Source: Alphaproteobacteria bacterium HT1-32
GTDB taxonomy: Bacteria > Pseudomonadota > Alphaproteobacteria > Rhodospirillales > HT1-32
Length of the DNA stretch: 64,000 nt
Direction of reading: 5' to 3'
Assembly (NCBI GenBank): GCA_009649675.1
Contig: WJPL01000001.1
Coordinates: forward strand, 101,683 to 165,682
Numbering within the stretch: the first letter of the stretch is position 1; the number at the start of each line of letters is the position of its first letter. A model generated the notes under the pieces. That model was not told the DNA's origin. It did no database searches and saw only the letters and a list, made by a program, of their open reading frames with translations. Shown here in pieces: positions 8,351-18,737 of this stretch. The translations under genes and the position numbers were made by a program.

Positions 8351-9274
8351 ATGAACACCCGGACTTCCACAGCCAGTGACATTCCCCGTGACGGCCTTTT
8401 CGAGAAAGCCGTGCCTGCACCATTGCAACCCTATGGACGCCTGTCCCGTCTGGACCGTCCTATCGGCACCTGGCTGCTGCTGCTTCCCTGTCTGTGGAGC
8501 ATCGCCATGGCGACTCCGGGCTGGCCGACCAGCAGCACACTGACTCTGTTCGCACTGTTCTCCATTGGCGCCGTGCTGATGCGCGGTGCCGGCTGCACCT
8601 ACAATGACATTGTCGATCAGGACTTCGATGGCCGTGTCGCCCGCACTGCCGACCGACCCATTCCATCCGGCGCCGTCTCGGTCAAAGGGGCCCTGGCATG
8701 GCTGGCCATCCAGTTGCTCATCAGTCTGTTTATTCTGCTGACCTTCAACAATATGGCGATCATGCTTGGTGTCGCTTCCCTGCTGCTGGTCCTCATCTAT
8801 CCACTGATGAAACGGGTGACCTATTGGCCACAGTTCTTTCTTGGACTGGCCTTCAACTGGGGTGCCATCATGGGCTGGGCCGCAGTTCGTGGTGATCTGC
8901 AGATCTGGCCTGTGGTGCTTTATATCGCCGGGATATTCTGGACCCTTGGCTATGACACAATCTACGCCCATCAGGACAAGGAAGACGATGCGCTGATCGG
9001 GATTAAATCAACAGCCCTGCGGTTTGGCGATACCAGCCCGGTCTGGATTGGCGGGTTCTACGCGGCGACCACCGTTCTGCTGCTGATTACAGCCTATGGT
9101 GCGGGCTATGGCTGGATAACCCTGGCCTTTATCGCGGCTGGCGCGGTGCAACTGGTTTGGCAGGTTAAAACCCTTGATGCTGATGATGCCGCCGATTGCC
9201 TGCGGAAATTCAAATCGAACCGGTTTTTCGGTTGGCTGGTGCTCGCGGGATTCCTGATCCCACCGCTGGGCTGA
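8351..9274 (+). CDS. ubiA: 4-hydroxybenzoate polyprenyltransferase UbiA
   Basis: The 307-residue membrane protein attaches the polyprenyl tail to 4-hydroxybenzoate in ubiquinone synthesis. Both Asp-rich motifs of the family are visible: NDIVDQDFD (Asn85, Asp86, Asp89, Asp93) after GAGCTY, and YDTIYAHQDKEDD near residue 200, which bind the Mg2+-diphosphate. About eight hydrophobic helices follow the soluble N-terminus. I chose the ATG at 8351; a much longer open frame upstream overlaps rsmE and is not coding. The next gene begins immediately after its stop codon. Confidence 0.94.
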   Translation: MNTRTSTASDIPRDGLFEKAVPAPLQPYGRLSRLDRPIGTWLLLLPCLWSIAMATPGWPTSSTLTLFALFSIGAVLMRGAGCTYNDIVDQDFDGRVARTADRPIPSGAVSVKGALAWLAIQLLISLFILLTFNNMAIMLGVASLLLVLIYPLMKRVTYWPQFFLGLAFNWGAIMGWAAVRGDLQIWPVVLYIAGIFWTLGYDTIYAHQDKEDDALIGIKSTALRFGDTSPVWIGGFYAATTVLLLITAYGAGYGWITLAFIAAGAVQLVWQVKTLDADDAADCLRKFKSNRFFGWLVLAGFLIPPLG

Positions 9275-9919
9275 ATGGACGCCCGCACCTTCGTTATTGC
9301 CAACACCGAACTGATCACGGTCCCGTTCACACCGGAAATCCGTCTGCATCTCGCCACAGAAATCACACCGATCTGGCAGGCAACAGAGGATGAACTGTCG
9401 GAACAGGGATTACAGCCGCCATTCTGGGCTTTCGCCTGGCCCGGCGGTCTTGGTCTTGCCCGGTACCTTCTGGATCATCCGGAAACGGTCCGGGGTAAAA
9501 CTGTACTGGATTTTGCCTCCGGCAGTGGTCTGGTTGCCATCGCGGCCTGTCTGGCTGGTGCACAACGGGTTGTTGCCGCTGATATCGACCAGTTCGCTCT
9601 TGCTGCAATCCGGGAAAATGCCGCCGCAAACCAGGTCGATATGGAAGCCACACAATCGAATTTTCTGGATCAGGAGATCTCCGGCTTTGATGTCATTCTG
9701 GCGGGCGATATCTGCTATGAGAAACCACTGGCCAGACGGGTGACAGACTGGTTACAGAAAGCCGCTGCAGCAGACGTCAGCGTATTACTCGCCGACCCCG
9801 GCCGCACCTATTTCGATCAGGTGAACATGAGCTGCATCAGCCGTTATGACATCCCGACATCACTGGAACTGGAAGACCGGATTACCCGGTCCGTCGGCGT
9901 CTGGCGCGTCGGAAGCTAG
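9275..9919 (+). CDS. Class I methyltransferase, probable ETF-beta lysine methyltransferase
   Basis: The 214-residue protein shows the SAM-binding motif VLDFASGSGLVAIAA, an acidic motif II (VVAADID), and DICYEKPLA, with the preceding PPFWAFAWPGGLGLARYLL typical of the METTL20/EtfB-KMT branch that methylates lysines of electron transfer flavoprotein beta and related acceptors. It abuts ubiA, and this pairing is common in alphaproteobacteria. ETF feeds electrons to ubiquinone, so location and function fit, though substrate specificity cannot be proven from sequence. It converges with the next gene and their stop codons overlap over four bases (CTAG). A ribosomal-protein L11-type methyltransferase would be the alternative reading. 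Confidence 0.78.
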   Translation: MDARTFVIANTELITVPFTPEIRLHLATEITPIWQATEDELSEQGLQPPFWAFAWPGGLGLARYLLDHPETVRGKTVLDFASGSGLVAIAACLAGAQRVVAADIDQFALAAIRENAAANQVDMEATQSNFLDQEISGFDVILAGDICYEKPLARRVTDWLQKAAAADVSVLLADPGRTYFDQVNMSCISRYDIPTSLELEDRITRSVGVWRVGS

Positions 9920-10641
9920 GGCCAGAAAGTATCGTCAGGCAGAATTGCTGTCTTCTTCAGCCTATCCCGTCGCCGGTTTCGCTCATCGGTATTATCGATG
10001 GTCATCCCGATAAAGTCTTCCATCGCCGATCCCGGATGCAGACGGTCACTGACCAGCTTTTGGACTTCCTGCTGTGTCAGCCCCCGTCGTTTCCTGCCCC
10101 GCACCGTAAACCCCGCAAGAGGCACAGCTGACCCATCATCGTCCGTCAATGCACCATGAAGTGAAATATAGGCACCCGTCCGGGGGCTTTTCAGGCCAAA
10201 CCGCCGGGACAATGCCGGTCGGGCAATCCAGCCCAGTCTGTAATTGACGCCCAGCGCTTCGGTTTCGTTCATGCGTTCCAATTGCTCATCGGTCAGCCAC
10301 AGCACAGCACTGCGCAGTGACAGCCCCGCAGCCTCTGTCAGCGTTGCCGGTACGGAACCATAGGCAGAAAAATGAGCGGAATATACGGTATCGACATCCC
10401 GTAAGGTAACCATCGAAACGGGTACAATATCCTGCGGTTCAAACTTCCGGCGAAGCTGATCAGGCGCACGGTTCGAGCCTGCCGCGACGACCGCATGCCG
10501 GGCCTGTGACCCGATATCCTGAAAGACTTTCTGAAACAGGGGGTCACCCGGCGTGAAAACCCGGTGGTCACTGAATATCCAGGGCGGTTTCGGAGCCGGG
10601 TAAGGGTAATCGAGGGCGCGTTTCAGGCGATCAGAGATCAC
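9916..10641 (-). CDS. Unknown protein with gamma-glutamylcyclotransferase-like features
   Basis: This 241-residue cytoplasmic protein starts with GTG at 10641, overlapping the stop of the HD-GYP gene (GTGA), so it is translationally coupled to it. AAGSNRAPDQLRRKF resembles the substrate-binding GSN loop of gamma-glutamylcyclotransferase-like folds. The later parts AYGSVPATLTEAAG and SAVLWLTDEQLERMNETEALGVNY also fit the family's pattern of a strand, a helix and a Glu-containing loop. The match is loose, the usual Tyr before GSN is replaced by Ala, and the C-terminal basic tail (RNRRRDRLKK) is not typical. I therefore leave it as unknown with a probable GGCT-like fold. Confidence 0.6.
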   Translation of the reverse strand: MISDRLKRALDYPYPAPKPPWIFSDHRVFTPGDPLFQKVFQDIGSQARHAVVAAGSNRAPDQLRRKFEPQDIVPVSMVTLRDVDTVYSAHFSAYGSVPATLTEAAGLSLRSAVLWLTDEQLERMNETEALGVNYRLGWIARPALSRRFGLKSPRTGAYISLHGALTDDDGSAVPLAGFTVRGRKRRGLTQQEVQKLVSDRLHPGSAMEDFIGMTIDNTDERNRRRDRLKKTAILPDDTFWP

Positions 10642-13109
10642 TCCGCCGCCTTTGGCAGATATTGTTCGATGTCAACTTCATCAATCTGCTCAGGCAACAG
10701 GTACTGTTCGGCGTATTTCTTGTAGGCACCAGACTTCAGGAAAAGTTCGAACAGATCGGGATCGATATGCTGGTCCTTGTTCATGAAGCCCATGATCTTG
10801 ATGGCTTCAGACAGGGTTTTAGCTTTCTTGTAGGGTCTGTCTGCCGCCGTCAGGGCTTCAAAGATATCAGCAATCGCCATCATCCGCGCAGGAAGTGACA
10901 TCTGCGCCCGTTTCAGTTTCCGCGGATAACCGGACCCGATCATCGTTTCATGATGTCCACCGGCATATTCCGGAACCTTTGCCAGGGTTTTCGGGAACGG
11001 CAGCTGTTCCAGCATGATGATCGTCTGAACAATATGGTCGTTGATCTTGAAACGCTCTTCGGGCGTCAGGGTCCCCCGTCCGATCGACAGGTTGTAGACC
11101 TCACCGAAATTGTACATATGCTCCGGCACATCCAGCCGGAAACCGAACTTCATATATTCCGTACTGTTGTCGCCTTCCCGGTAGACAATATGCTCTTCCT
11201 TGTCGACAAGCAGATTTTCCTCGACCGGCAGATCCTGAGCCGGCGTCCGGGCTTTCCGCTTTTCTTCCTCATGACTGAGACCAAGCCGGTCATCCAATGT
11301 ACGCGTCCACTTCATTGACGCGATTTCCTTCACCCGGTCGACTTTCTCCGGCGCCATGAATTCGCCGCCGACATTGGCCTCCGCAATGAAGGCAAAATCG
11401 TCATCCAGTTTTGCCCAGCGTTCTTCAAGTTCGGCCTGCAGTTCAGCTTCAGGACGTACACCTTCAGCGACCTGCTTGTAATACTCAATGACCGCATCCC
11501 GTTTGAGCACTTCAAACCGCATCCGCACTTCATGGATACGGTTATAAATGGTCTCAAGCTTGGTGGATTTATCGACAACATATTCAGGTGTCGTGACCTT
11601 GCCACAATCGTGCAGCCAGGCCCCGATATGCAGTTCGTAACGTTCATCCTCGTCCATCGAGAAATCCGCGAACCGGGAATCATCAGACTCCGCCGCCGCT
11701 TCCGCCAGCATCATCGTCAGTTCCGGCACCCGCTGACAATGACCACCCGTATAGGGTGACTTGGCGTCAATCGCGCTGGCTATCAGCTCGATGAAGGCAT
11801 CCAGCAGATCCCGCTGGGCCTGCAGCAGCATCTGGTTATCCAGCGCAATCGCCGCCTGCGAAGCCAGGGCTTCGATAATCGGCTGAACTTCCTGACTGAA
11901 TGGCAGAATTTCCTGACTTTCAGGATCCTGCGCATTCAGCAGCTGAATGACACCAATAACTTCTGCCGCATTGTTCTTCAGCGGAACAGTCAGAAAGGAT
12001 TTCGACCTGTATCCGGTCCCTTTGTCGAATTTCTTGGTGCCGGAGAAGTCAAAATTTTCCGCCTCATAGGCATCCGGAATATTGCTGGTCTCACCGGTCA
12101 GCGCGACATGGGTCGCGACGTTGAAATAATTCGGTTCACCATTGATTTCGTCATACAGGCGCAGCGGCGGGAACGGAATGTCCTTACCTGTCGTGCCGCC
12201 CATGGCAATGTTCAGGGAATCCGTCCGCATGATGGCGAATTTCAGCTGGTCGCCATCACTGTTGATATTGAAGTGCAGTCCCGAACCATCGCGTTTGCGC
12301 TCTGTCTTGCCCCGAAGATACAGCGTTCCACCATCCGCATTCGTGATCGACTTCGCTTCAAGCAGAATGCGTTCCATAAGGCGGTCACGATTACGCTCAG
12401 CCGACAGGGCCATGCCGATATCGTTAAGCCTGCGGTTCAGGATCTGATTATCGAGTGCAATACCGGCCTGATTCGAGAAAATGCCGATCGCCTGACAGAT
12501 ATCTTCGGAGAAAACACCACCCTCGCCCGGATCGGTCAGAACCAGAACACCGACAACCACATCATTATTATTGCGAAGCGGTATGGCAAAAATCGCTTTG
12601 GGTTTCCATCCGGGAATGCCTGCCAGACAATCAACCGAAGCAATTTCGAGCCCTTCTGAATCCGCACGATCCGCAACAAGTACCGGCTCTTCCTTCATCG
12701 CAGCCAGCGCAACGATATCTGAAAAGATCGGATCGCCGGTTTCATGATCGAAAAGTTCCAGTTCCGGAATACTGGGGTCAGCCGCCGGAGAATCGGCGCC
12801 ACCATATGTAATCGTGGAGCTGTTCAGCCGACCAGCTGTTGGAACAAGCGATTTCTTGTCATTGGAACGAAGATAGAGGAATGCGCCGTCTGATTTTGCA
12901 AATATCTGGGACTGATCGACAATCAGCGAGATCAGCCGGTCAAGATGGCGTTCCGCAGAGAGGGCTATTCCCTGCTCAATCAGCCACTTGCAATGCCCCT
13001 CCGGAACCGTAACTCCTGCCAACCTTATCGCTCCGTTTCCGGCAGAATTATCTTCTGCACGGTTATCATTCCCACCTGTCGGGAAGACTCTGACCGCCGC
13101 TATCATCAT
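10638..13109 (-). CDS. GAF-GAF-HD-GYP cyclic-di-GMP phosphodiesterase
   Basis: The protein has about 823 residues. Two GAF sensor domains (roughly residues 45-195 and 225-420) each end in the typical ALDNQ helix; they are followed by an HD-GYP domain. The metal-binding WLHDCGK and the late [11 protein letters not shown] are present, as is the trailing [24 protein letters not shown] proteins hydrolyse cyclic di-GMP. The spacing between HD and GYP is much larger than usual because about 150 extra residues ([12 protein letters not shown]... to just before [10 protein letters not shown]) separate them. No transmembrane segment or signal peptide is seen. The start could be ATG 13109 or 13106; a TTG at 13115 is also open. 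It is divergent from ubiD. Confidence 0.85.
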   Translation of the reverse strand: MMIAAVRVFPTGGNDNRAEDNSAGNGAIRLAGVTVPEGHCKWLIEQGIALSAERHLDRLISLIVDQSQIFAKSDGAFLYLRSNDKKSLVPTAGRLNSSTITYGGADSPAADPSIPELELFDHETGDPIFSDIVALAAMKEEPVLVADRADSEGLEIASVDCLAGIPGWKPKAIFAIPLRNNNDVVVGVLVLTDPGEGGVFSEDICQAIGIFSNQAGIALDNQILNRRLNDIGMALSAERNRDRLMERILLEAKSITNADGGTLYLRGKTERKRDGSGLHFNINSDGDQLKFAIMRTDSLNIAMGGTTGKDIPFPPLRLYDEINGEPNYFNVATHVALTGETSNIPDAYEAENFDFSGTKKFDKGTGYRSKSFLTVPLKNNAAEVIGVIQLLNAQDPESQEILPFSQEVQPIIEALASQAAIALDNQMLLQAQRDLLDAFIELIASAIDAKSPYTGGHCQRVPELTMMLAEAAAESDDSRFADFSMDEDERYELHIGAWLHDCGKVTTPEYVVDKSTKLETIYNRIHEVRMRFEVLKRDAVIEYYKQVAEGVRPEAELQAELEERWAKLDDDFAFIAEANVGGEFMAPEKVDRVKEIASMKWTRTLDDRLGLSHEEEKRKARTPAQDLPVEENLLVDKEEHIVYREGDNSTEYMKFGFRLDVPEHMYNFGEVYNLSIGRGTLTPEERFKINDHIVQTIIMLEQLPFPKTLAKVPEYAGGHHETMIGSGYPRKLKRAQMSLPARMMAIADIFEALTAADRPYKKAKTLSEAIKIMGFMNKDQHIDPDLFELFLKSGAYKKYAEQYLLPEQIDEVDIEQYLPKAAE

Positions 13110-13226
13110 TTGCAAGAGTGGCGTGCAGATTGTTTTCGCATTGCAGACAGATTAGCTTCCGCAACAGAGTATCCCGTATCGTTCGGCGGGATCATCATCA
13201 CCGGAATTCACTCGAAAGCAGTGCCG

Positions 13227-14720
13227 ATGCCGTTCAAGTCCCTGCGCGATTTCATCCAGATACTCGAAGAACGCGGCGAACTGGTCCGCGTCAAGACAGA
13301 AGTAAACCGCGAGCTTGAGCTGACAGAGATCCAGACCCGCCTGCTGGCTGAACAGGGACCGGCCGTCCTTTTCGAAAATGTAACAGGCAGCGACATGCCG
13401 GTTCTGGTCAACCTGTTCGGTACGGTAGAGCGCGTCGCCCTGGGCATGGATCGCACCCCCGGCGAATTACGGTCAGTCGGCGAAACCCTGGCCTTTCTGA
13501 AACAGCCGGAACCGCCGGGCGGGTTTGGCGATCTGCTCGACAAGCTGCCGCTACTAAAATCCGTCCTCGCCATGAAACCGAAGACAGTCAGCCGGGCACC
13601 CTGTCAGGAAGTCGTTCTGACCGGCGACGATATCGATCTTGCCCGCCTTCCCGTGCAGGGCTGCTGGCCGGGTGAACCGGCGCCGCTGATTACATGGCCG
13701 CTGGTCGTGACGAAAGGGCCCGGCGGCGACAAACGGGATGCCTACAATCTGGGTATTTACCGGATGCAGGTGACCGGGCGGAACACGACGCTGATGCGCT
13801 GGCTGAAACATCGTGGCGGTGCGCAGCATTATGGCCGCTGGAAGAACCAGCATCGTGAGCCATTGCCGGCAGCGGCCGTGATTGGGGCTGACCCCGGCAC
13901 CATTCTGGCTGCCGTCACACCAGTCCCGGACACCCTGTCGGAATATCAGTTCGCCGGCCTGTTGCGTGGCAGGAAAGTCGAACTGGTGGACTGCAAAACC
14001 GTCCCGCTGAAAGTCCCGGCGGAGGCCGAGATCGTTATCGAAGGCCATGTCTCACTGGATGAATATGACGATGAAGGCCCCTATGGCGACCACACCGGCT
14101 ATTACAATTCCGTAGAGCCGTTTCCTGTCTTTCATGTCTCTGCCATCACCATGCGGAAGAAACCGATCTATCTTTCAACCTTCACCGGTCGCCCGCCGGA
14201 TGAACCCAGTGTGCTGGGCGAAGCGCTGAACGAGGTCTTTATTCCACTGTTGCAGCAGCAATATCCGGAGATCACCGATTTCTGGCTGCCGCCGGAGGGA
14301 TGTTCCTACCGGATTGCGGTCATCTCCATGCGCAAGGCCTATGCCGGGCATGCGAAACGGGTGATGATGGGCGCCTGGTCATTCCTGCGCCAGTTCATGT
14401 ACACGAAATTCATTATCGTCGTGGATGATGATATCGACGCCCGGGACTGGAAAGATGTGATGTGGGCGATCTCAACCCGCATGGACCCGGTACGCGATAT
14501 CGTGACGGTGGAACAGACGCCGATTGATTATCTGGACTTCGCCTCACCGGAAAGCGGCACCGGCGGCAAGCTTGGTCTCGACGCGACCAACAAGCTGCCC
14601 GGAGAAACTCATCGTGAATGGGGTGAAAAAATCCGCATGCGTGACGATATAGTCGAACTCGTTACTGAAAAATGGGACAGTTATGGTCTGCCAGGCAGCG
14701 GTAAGCCGATCTGGAAATAG
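13227..14720 (+). CDS. ubiD: UbiD-family 3-polyprenyl-4-hydroxybenzoate decarboxylase
   Basis: The 497-residue protein removes the carboxyl group from the prenylated hydroxybenzoate in ubiquinone synthesis, using the prenylated FMN cofactor made by UbiX. Typical features are the N-terminal [29 protein letters not shown], the [12 protein letters not shown] signature near residue 290, and [18 protein letters not shown] start at ATG 13227; a longer open frame upstream overlaps the divergent phosphodiesterase and is not coding, and a GTG two codons earlier is also possible. Together with ubiA about 5 kb upstream it supplies two consecutive steps of the pathway; ubiX is not in the window. Confidence 0.93.
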   Translation: MPFKSLRDFIQILEERGELVRVKTEVNRELELTEIQTRLLAEQGPAVLFENVTGSDMPVLVNLFGTVERVALGMDRTPGELRSVGETLAFLKQPEPPGGFGDLLDKLPLLKSVLAMKPKTVSRAPCQEVVLTGDDIDLARLPVQGCWPGEPAPLITWPLVVTKGPGGDKRDAYNLGIYRMQVTGRNTTLMRWLKHRGGAQHYGRWKNQHREPLPAAAVIGADPGTILAAVTPVPDTLSEYQFAGLLRGRKVELVDCKTVPLKVPAEAEIVIEGHVSLDEYDDEGPYGDHTGYYNSVEPFPVFHVSAITMRKKPIYLSTFTGRPPDEPSVLGEALNEVFIPLLQQQYPEITDFWLPPEGCSYRIAVISMRKAYAGHAKRVMMGAWSFLRQFMYTKFIIVVDDDIDARDWKDVMWAISTRMDPVRDIVTVEQTPIDYLDFASPESGTGGKLGLDATNKLPGETHREWGEKIRMRDDIVELVTEKWDSYGLPGSGKPIWK

Positions 14721-14788
14721 AGCCTGTACTGGACAGATCGGACCAGTCCGATACAAACCAAGCCAACTTAAGCGGAAGAGGCCAGATT

Positions 14789-16135
14789 ATGGGTGATGCC
14801 AAGCGCAATCCGACGGATTTGCTTCAGCAACTGATGGACCGGGCCCGCAAGGCCGGAGCCGACGCCGCCGACGCGGTTTATGTCGAAGGTACCTCGGTAT
14901 CTGTCAGTTACCGGATGAGCGAACTTGAATCGCTGGAACGCTCGGAAGGCGCTGACCTGGGCCTGAGGGTCCTGATCGGTCAGCGACAGGCCTGCGTTTC
15001 CTCCTCGGATGTCACCGAGGAAGCCCTGCAGGAACTCGCTGAACGCGCTGTCTCGATGGCCCGTGAAGCGCCGGAAGACAAATATGCCGGTCTCGCCACC
15101 CCGGAACAGCTTGCTACCAACGTTCCCGACATCGACAGCTATGATCCTGTCGAGCCTGATCTGGAACAGATGAAAGCCAATGCCCTTGCCTGCGAGGCAG
15201 CAGCCCGTTCAGTCGAAGGAATATCCAACTCGGAAGGAGCCGATTCAGGCTGGGGCCGCAGCCGGGTTGCGGTCGCCGCGACCAACGGCTTTGCACGCAC
15301 CTATCAGGGCACCTATCACAGTCTCTCCGTTTCTGTTCTGGCCGGTGAAGGCACGAAAATGGAACGGGATTACGATTATCGGACCGCCGTTTACGGCGCT
15401 GACATTCCGTCACCTGAATCGATTGGCCTGAAAGCGGCTGAGAAGACATTGCGCCGGCTCAATCCGCGTCGCGTACCAACACAGAAAGTACCCGTCGTCT
15501 TTGATCCGCGTGTCGGCGGCAGCCTGATCGGACATATGACCGGCGCCATCAATGGCAGCTCCATTGCCCGGGGCACCAGTTTTCTGAAAGACCGGATGGG
15601 CGACAAAGTCTTTGCCGATGGCGTCACCATCGTCGAAGACCCGCACCGGCCACGCGGCTTGCGCTCCAAACCCTTCGATGCCGAAGGCATTGCCAACAAA
15701 CGCCGCAACCTGATCGACAATGGTGTCCTGACGACATGGCTGCTGGACCTTGGCACCGCCCGTCAGCTCGGGCTGGAGACAACGGGCCATGCCTCACGCG
15801 GCACCTCGTCACCGCCGTCACCTTCAGCAACCAATCTGCATATCGAGCCCGGCACGCTGTCGGCAGAAGACCTGATCAAAGAGGTTGGCACCGGGTTTTA
15901 CATCACCGAACTGATCGGTTTCGGGGTCAACGGTGTCACCGGCGATTACAGCCGTGGCGCCTCCGGATTCTGGATCGAAAATGGTGAAATCGCTTATCCG
16001 GTCTCCGAGCTGACCATCGCCGGAAACCTGAAGGACATGTTCCTGAACCTGACCCCGGCAAGTGATCTGGAGTTCCGCTATTCAACCAACGCCCCGACCC
16101 TGCGGGTCGATGGCATGACCGTCGCCGGCGGCTAA
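14789..16135 (+). CDS. pmbA: TldE/PmbA metalloprotease subunit
   Basis: The 448-residue protein belongs to the TldD/TldE family. It has the N-terminal AGADAADAVYVEGTSVSVSYR and the later PHRPRGLRSKPFDAEGIANKRRN and GYSRG-type GDYSRGASGFWIENGEIAYPVSELTIAGNL, the conserved C-terminal signature. TldE partners with TldD, which holds the HExxxH zinc site (absent here as expected), to degrade unfolded or modified peptides. In alphaproteobacteria pmbA commonly precedes the lipid A export genes, as here: msbA begins 57 bases after its stop. Weak ribosome site AAGAGG precedes the ATG. Confidence 0.93.
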   Translation: MGDAKRNPTDLLQQLMDRARKAGADAADAVYVEGTSVSVSYRMSELESLERSEGADLGLRVLIGQRQACVSSSDVTEEALQELAERAVSMAREAPEDKYAGLATPEQLATNVPDIDSYDPVEPDLEQMKANALACEAAARSVEGISNSEGADSGWGRSRVAVAATNGFARTYQGTYHSLSVSVLAGEGTKMERDYDYRTAVYGADIPSPESIGLKAAEKTLRRLNPRRVPTQKVPVVFDPRVGGSLIGHMTGAINGSSIARGTSFLKDRMGDKVFADGVTIVEDPHRPRGLRSKPFDAEGIANKRRNLIDNGVLTTWLLDLGTARQLGLETTGHASRGTSSPPSPSATNLHIEPGTLSAEDLIKEVGTGFYITELIGFGVNGVTGDYSRGASGFWIENGEIAYPVSELTIAGNLKDMFLNLTPASDLEFRYSTNAPTLRVDGMTVAGG

Positions 16136-16192
16136 GGCGCACATGACACAGCGGCTGATACTTTCCATTGCTGACGGGATGGTTTGACCAGA

Positions 16193-17998
16193 ATGGCATT
16201 GCCCGACTTGATCATCGATACAGAACATGCAGATACCGGCAAACTGCTGCGCAGGCTGGTAAAAAGTTATGTCCGGCCATTCATTGGCAAAATATCGCTG
16301 GCTATCTTTTTCATGCTGATCTTCGCCGGGGCAACCGGCGGCGTTGCCCTGCTGATGGAAAATGTTGTCGACGAGGTATTTGCCGCCGGGCGTGCTGATG
16401 CCCTCTGGTGGGTTGCTGGTGCTGTCGTAACCGTCTTCGTGGTTAAAGGCGGCGCGAATTACATGCAGGCGCGGATCATGGCCTTTGTTGGCCTGAAAAT
16501 TATCGCCAATATCCAGAACCAGCTTTACCGCCATGTCATCGGTCTGGATCTCGCGTTCTTTCACGGCAGCGGCGCCGGTCGTCTGATCACACGTTTTACC
16601 AATGATGTGACCCTGATCCGGACCGTTGTTTCCAACGGGCTGACCGCGCTCGGCAAAGACCTCATGTCTGCCGTCTTCCTGATTGGCGTCATGTTTTATC
16701 AGGACTGGAAGCTGGCAATCATTGCAACGGTCGTCCTGCCGGTCGCCATCCAGCCGCTTGCGAGACTGGGGAAACGGATGCGCCGGGTGACGGCCAACAC
16801 CCAGGCTGAATTCGGAGAATTCTCGAACATTCTCAATCAGACATTTCAGGGTGCAAGGCATGTGAAGGCCTATGCCATGGAGCAATATGAGGCCGAGCGG
16901 GTCGACAGTGTCGTCAACCGCATCTTCATGATGACCTTCAAATCGACCCGTATCCGGGCTGCCGTTTCCCCCCTGATGGAAACGCTGGGCGGAATCGCTG
17001 TTGCAATCATCGTTGTCTATGGCGGCAACATGGTGATTGCCGGAGAAACCACCCCCGGCAAGTTCTTCTCCTTTGTGACCGCCCTGCTGCTGGCTTATGA
17101 GCCATTGAAGCGTCTGGCCAACATCAAGATGAATTTCGAGGAAGGTCTCGCGGCCGCAGAGCGGGTGTTCCGGGTTCTCGACTATCAGCCGACGATTAAG
17201 GACCGTGATCCGGCCGTTGACCTGAAAATCTCAGGCGGGACAGTAAGGTTTACCGACGTCACCTTTGCCTATGGTGAAGATATCACCGCCCTGAAAGGGC
17301 TCTCCCTGACAGTTCCCGCAGGCAAGACGGCCGCACTGGTCGGAATGTCCGGTGCAGGAAAGTCGACGATTCTCAACCTGATCCCCCGCTTTTACGACAT
17401 TCAGAGCGGCGATATCACTATCGACCAGCAGGATGTCCGCCATGTAACCCTGCAATCCCTGCGTCAGGCCATTGGCCTGGTCAGTCAGGAAATCACCCTG
17501 TTTGACGACACCATCCGGGCCAACATCGCCTATGGCAAACTGGACGCGACCGACGAGGAAATCCGGGAGGCCGCCCGCAAGGCCGCAGCACTGGATTTCA
17601 TTCTGGAACAGGATCAGGGCTTCGAAACACAGGTTGGCGAGAACGGGATCAAGCTGTCCGGTGGCCAACGCCAGCGCATCGCCATTGCCCGCGCAATGCT
17701 GAAAAACGCCCCCATTCTGCTGCTGGATGAAGCAACCAGCGCCCTGGATACCGAGTCTGAACGGCATGTTCAGCAGGCGCTTGAAACGCTGATGCAGGAC
17801 CGCACGACACTTGTCATTGCCCACCGTCTGTCGACAGTTATCGACGCTGACATCATCTTCGTGATCGATCAGGGGCGCGTTGCCGAAAGCGGCAGCCACG
17901 ACGAGTTGATGGCACAGGACGGTATCTATGCCCGCCTCTATGCGATGCAGTTCTCTGAGCAGTCGGCAGACACCCCTTTGCCGGTCGGCAGCCCGTGA
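16193..17998 (+). CDS. msbA: MsbA-type lipid A ABC exporter
   Basis: The 601-residue protein fuses a six-helix exporter domain (about residues 25-330) to one ATPase domain. Walker A GMSGAGKST lies near residue 384, signature LSGGQRQRIAIARAM near 488 and Walker B ILLLDEATSALD near 508, followed by the H-loop AHRLST. It would flip core-lipid A to the outer leaflet of the inner membrane using ATP. Gene order with DUF374, waaA, lpxK and lpxL supports that substrate rather than a peptide or drug. I start at the first ATG (16193); an upstream TTG at 16184 adds three residues. Confidence 0.88.
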   Translation: MALPDLIIDTEHADTGKLLRRLVKSYVRPFIGKISLAIFFMLIFAGATGGVALLMENVVDEVFAAGRADALWWVAGAVVTVFVVKGGANYMQARIMAFVGLKIIANIQNQLYRHVIGLDLAFFHGSGAGRLITRFTNDVTLIRTVVSNGLTALGKDLMSAVFLIGVMFYQDWKLAIIATVVLPVAIQPLARLGKRMRRVTANTQAEFGEFSNILNQTFQGARHVKAYAMEQYEAERVDSVVNRIFMMTFKSTRIRAAVSPLMETLGGIAVAIIVVYGGNMVIAGETTPGKFFSFVTALLLAYEPLKRLANIKMNFEEGLAAAERVFRVLDYQPTIKDRDPAVDLKISGGTVRFTDVTFAYGEDITALKGLSLTVPAGKTAALVGMSGAGKSTILNLIPRFYDIQSGDITIDQQDVRHVTLQSLRQAIGLVSQEITLFDDTIRANIAYGKLDATDEEIREAARKAAALDFILEQDQGFETQVGENGIKLSGGQRQRIAIARAMLKNAPILLLDEATSALDTESERHVQQALETLMQDRTTLVIAHRLSTVIDADIIFVIDQGRVAESGSHDELMAQDGIYARLYAMQFSEQSADTPLPVGSP

Positions 17999-18014
17999 CA
18001 GGCTGTGCCTGACC

Positions 18015-18716
18015 ATGTCGGTTCTCAAAAAACTGACATCCTCAACAAGCTTCCAGCGCTTTGCGACCTGGCTTGTCGCCCGCTATGTCCGTTTCATTTA
18101 CCGGACCGGGCGCTGGTCAATCGAAGGCCGAGAACATCCGGAGAAGCTGCTGGCAGATAACCAGCCCTTCATCATTGCCTACTGGCATGGCCGCCTGCTG
18201 ATGCTGACCTGTGCCTGGACCTACGCACCGACCCTGAACCTGCTTATATCCGAACATCGCGACGGCCAGCTGATTTCCCGGACTGTCGGTCATCTGGGAC
18301 TGGCGACCATATCCGGTTCGACCAACCGCGGCGGGGACAAGGCACTGCGGGCCATGATCCGCGCCCTGCGGAAGGGCGATATGGTCGGCATTACACCGGA
18401 TGGCCCACGGGGTCCCAGAATGCGCGCCAGTATCGGTGTTGCCGCACTGGCACGGCTGGCCAAAGCCCCCGTCATCCCGATTACCTGCACGGCAAACCGG
18501 CGCAAGATATTCCGCTCATGGGACCGCTTTATGCTGCCCTGGCCATTCTGTCGCGGGCGGATAATCTGGGGCACCCCGATCTGGCCGGGCGAGCACATGG
18601 ATGCTGAAGCGACTGATCAGTTCCGCCAGACAATCGAGGATACCCTCAACAAAATGACGACAGAGGCTGATCAATCTTTCAATCTTGCTATAATTGAGCC
18701 ACAAGCCGTTTCCTGA
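18015..18716 (+). CDS. DUF374 lysophospholipid acyltransferase-like protein
   Basis: The 233-residue protein belongs to the DUF374/LPLAT-like family, with YWHGRLLML replacing the usual H-x4-D block, then the GSTNRGGDKALRAMIRALRKG segment and TPDGPRGPRM. It sits between msbA and waaA, the common alphaproteobacterial arrangement, so it is probably an envelope lipid-modifying acyltransferase, but its substrate is not known. There is a hydrophobic N-terminal half and no cleavable signal. An upstream ORF start at 17928 overlaps msbA and is discarded. Confidence 0.8.
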   Translation: MSVLKKLTSSTSFQRFATWLVARYVRFIYRTGRWSIEGREHPEKLLADNQPFIIAYWHGRLLMLTCAWTYAPTLNLLISEHRDGQLISRTVGHLGLATISGSTNRGGDKALRAMIRALRKGDMVGITPDGPRGPRMRASIGVAALARLAKAPVIPITCTANRRKIFRSWDRFMLPWPFCRGRIIWGTPIWPGEHMDAEATDQFRQTIEDTLNKMTTEADQSFNLAIIEPQAVS

Positions 18717-18737
18717 AGCACGGGATTCCATGTCCAG

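Noticed and set aside
12945..13226. Longer N-terminus for UbiD
   Set aside because: The extension runs through the divergent phosphodiesterase start; the family N-terminus begins at MPFKSLRDF.
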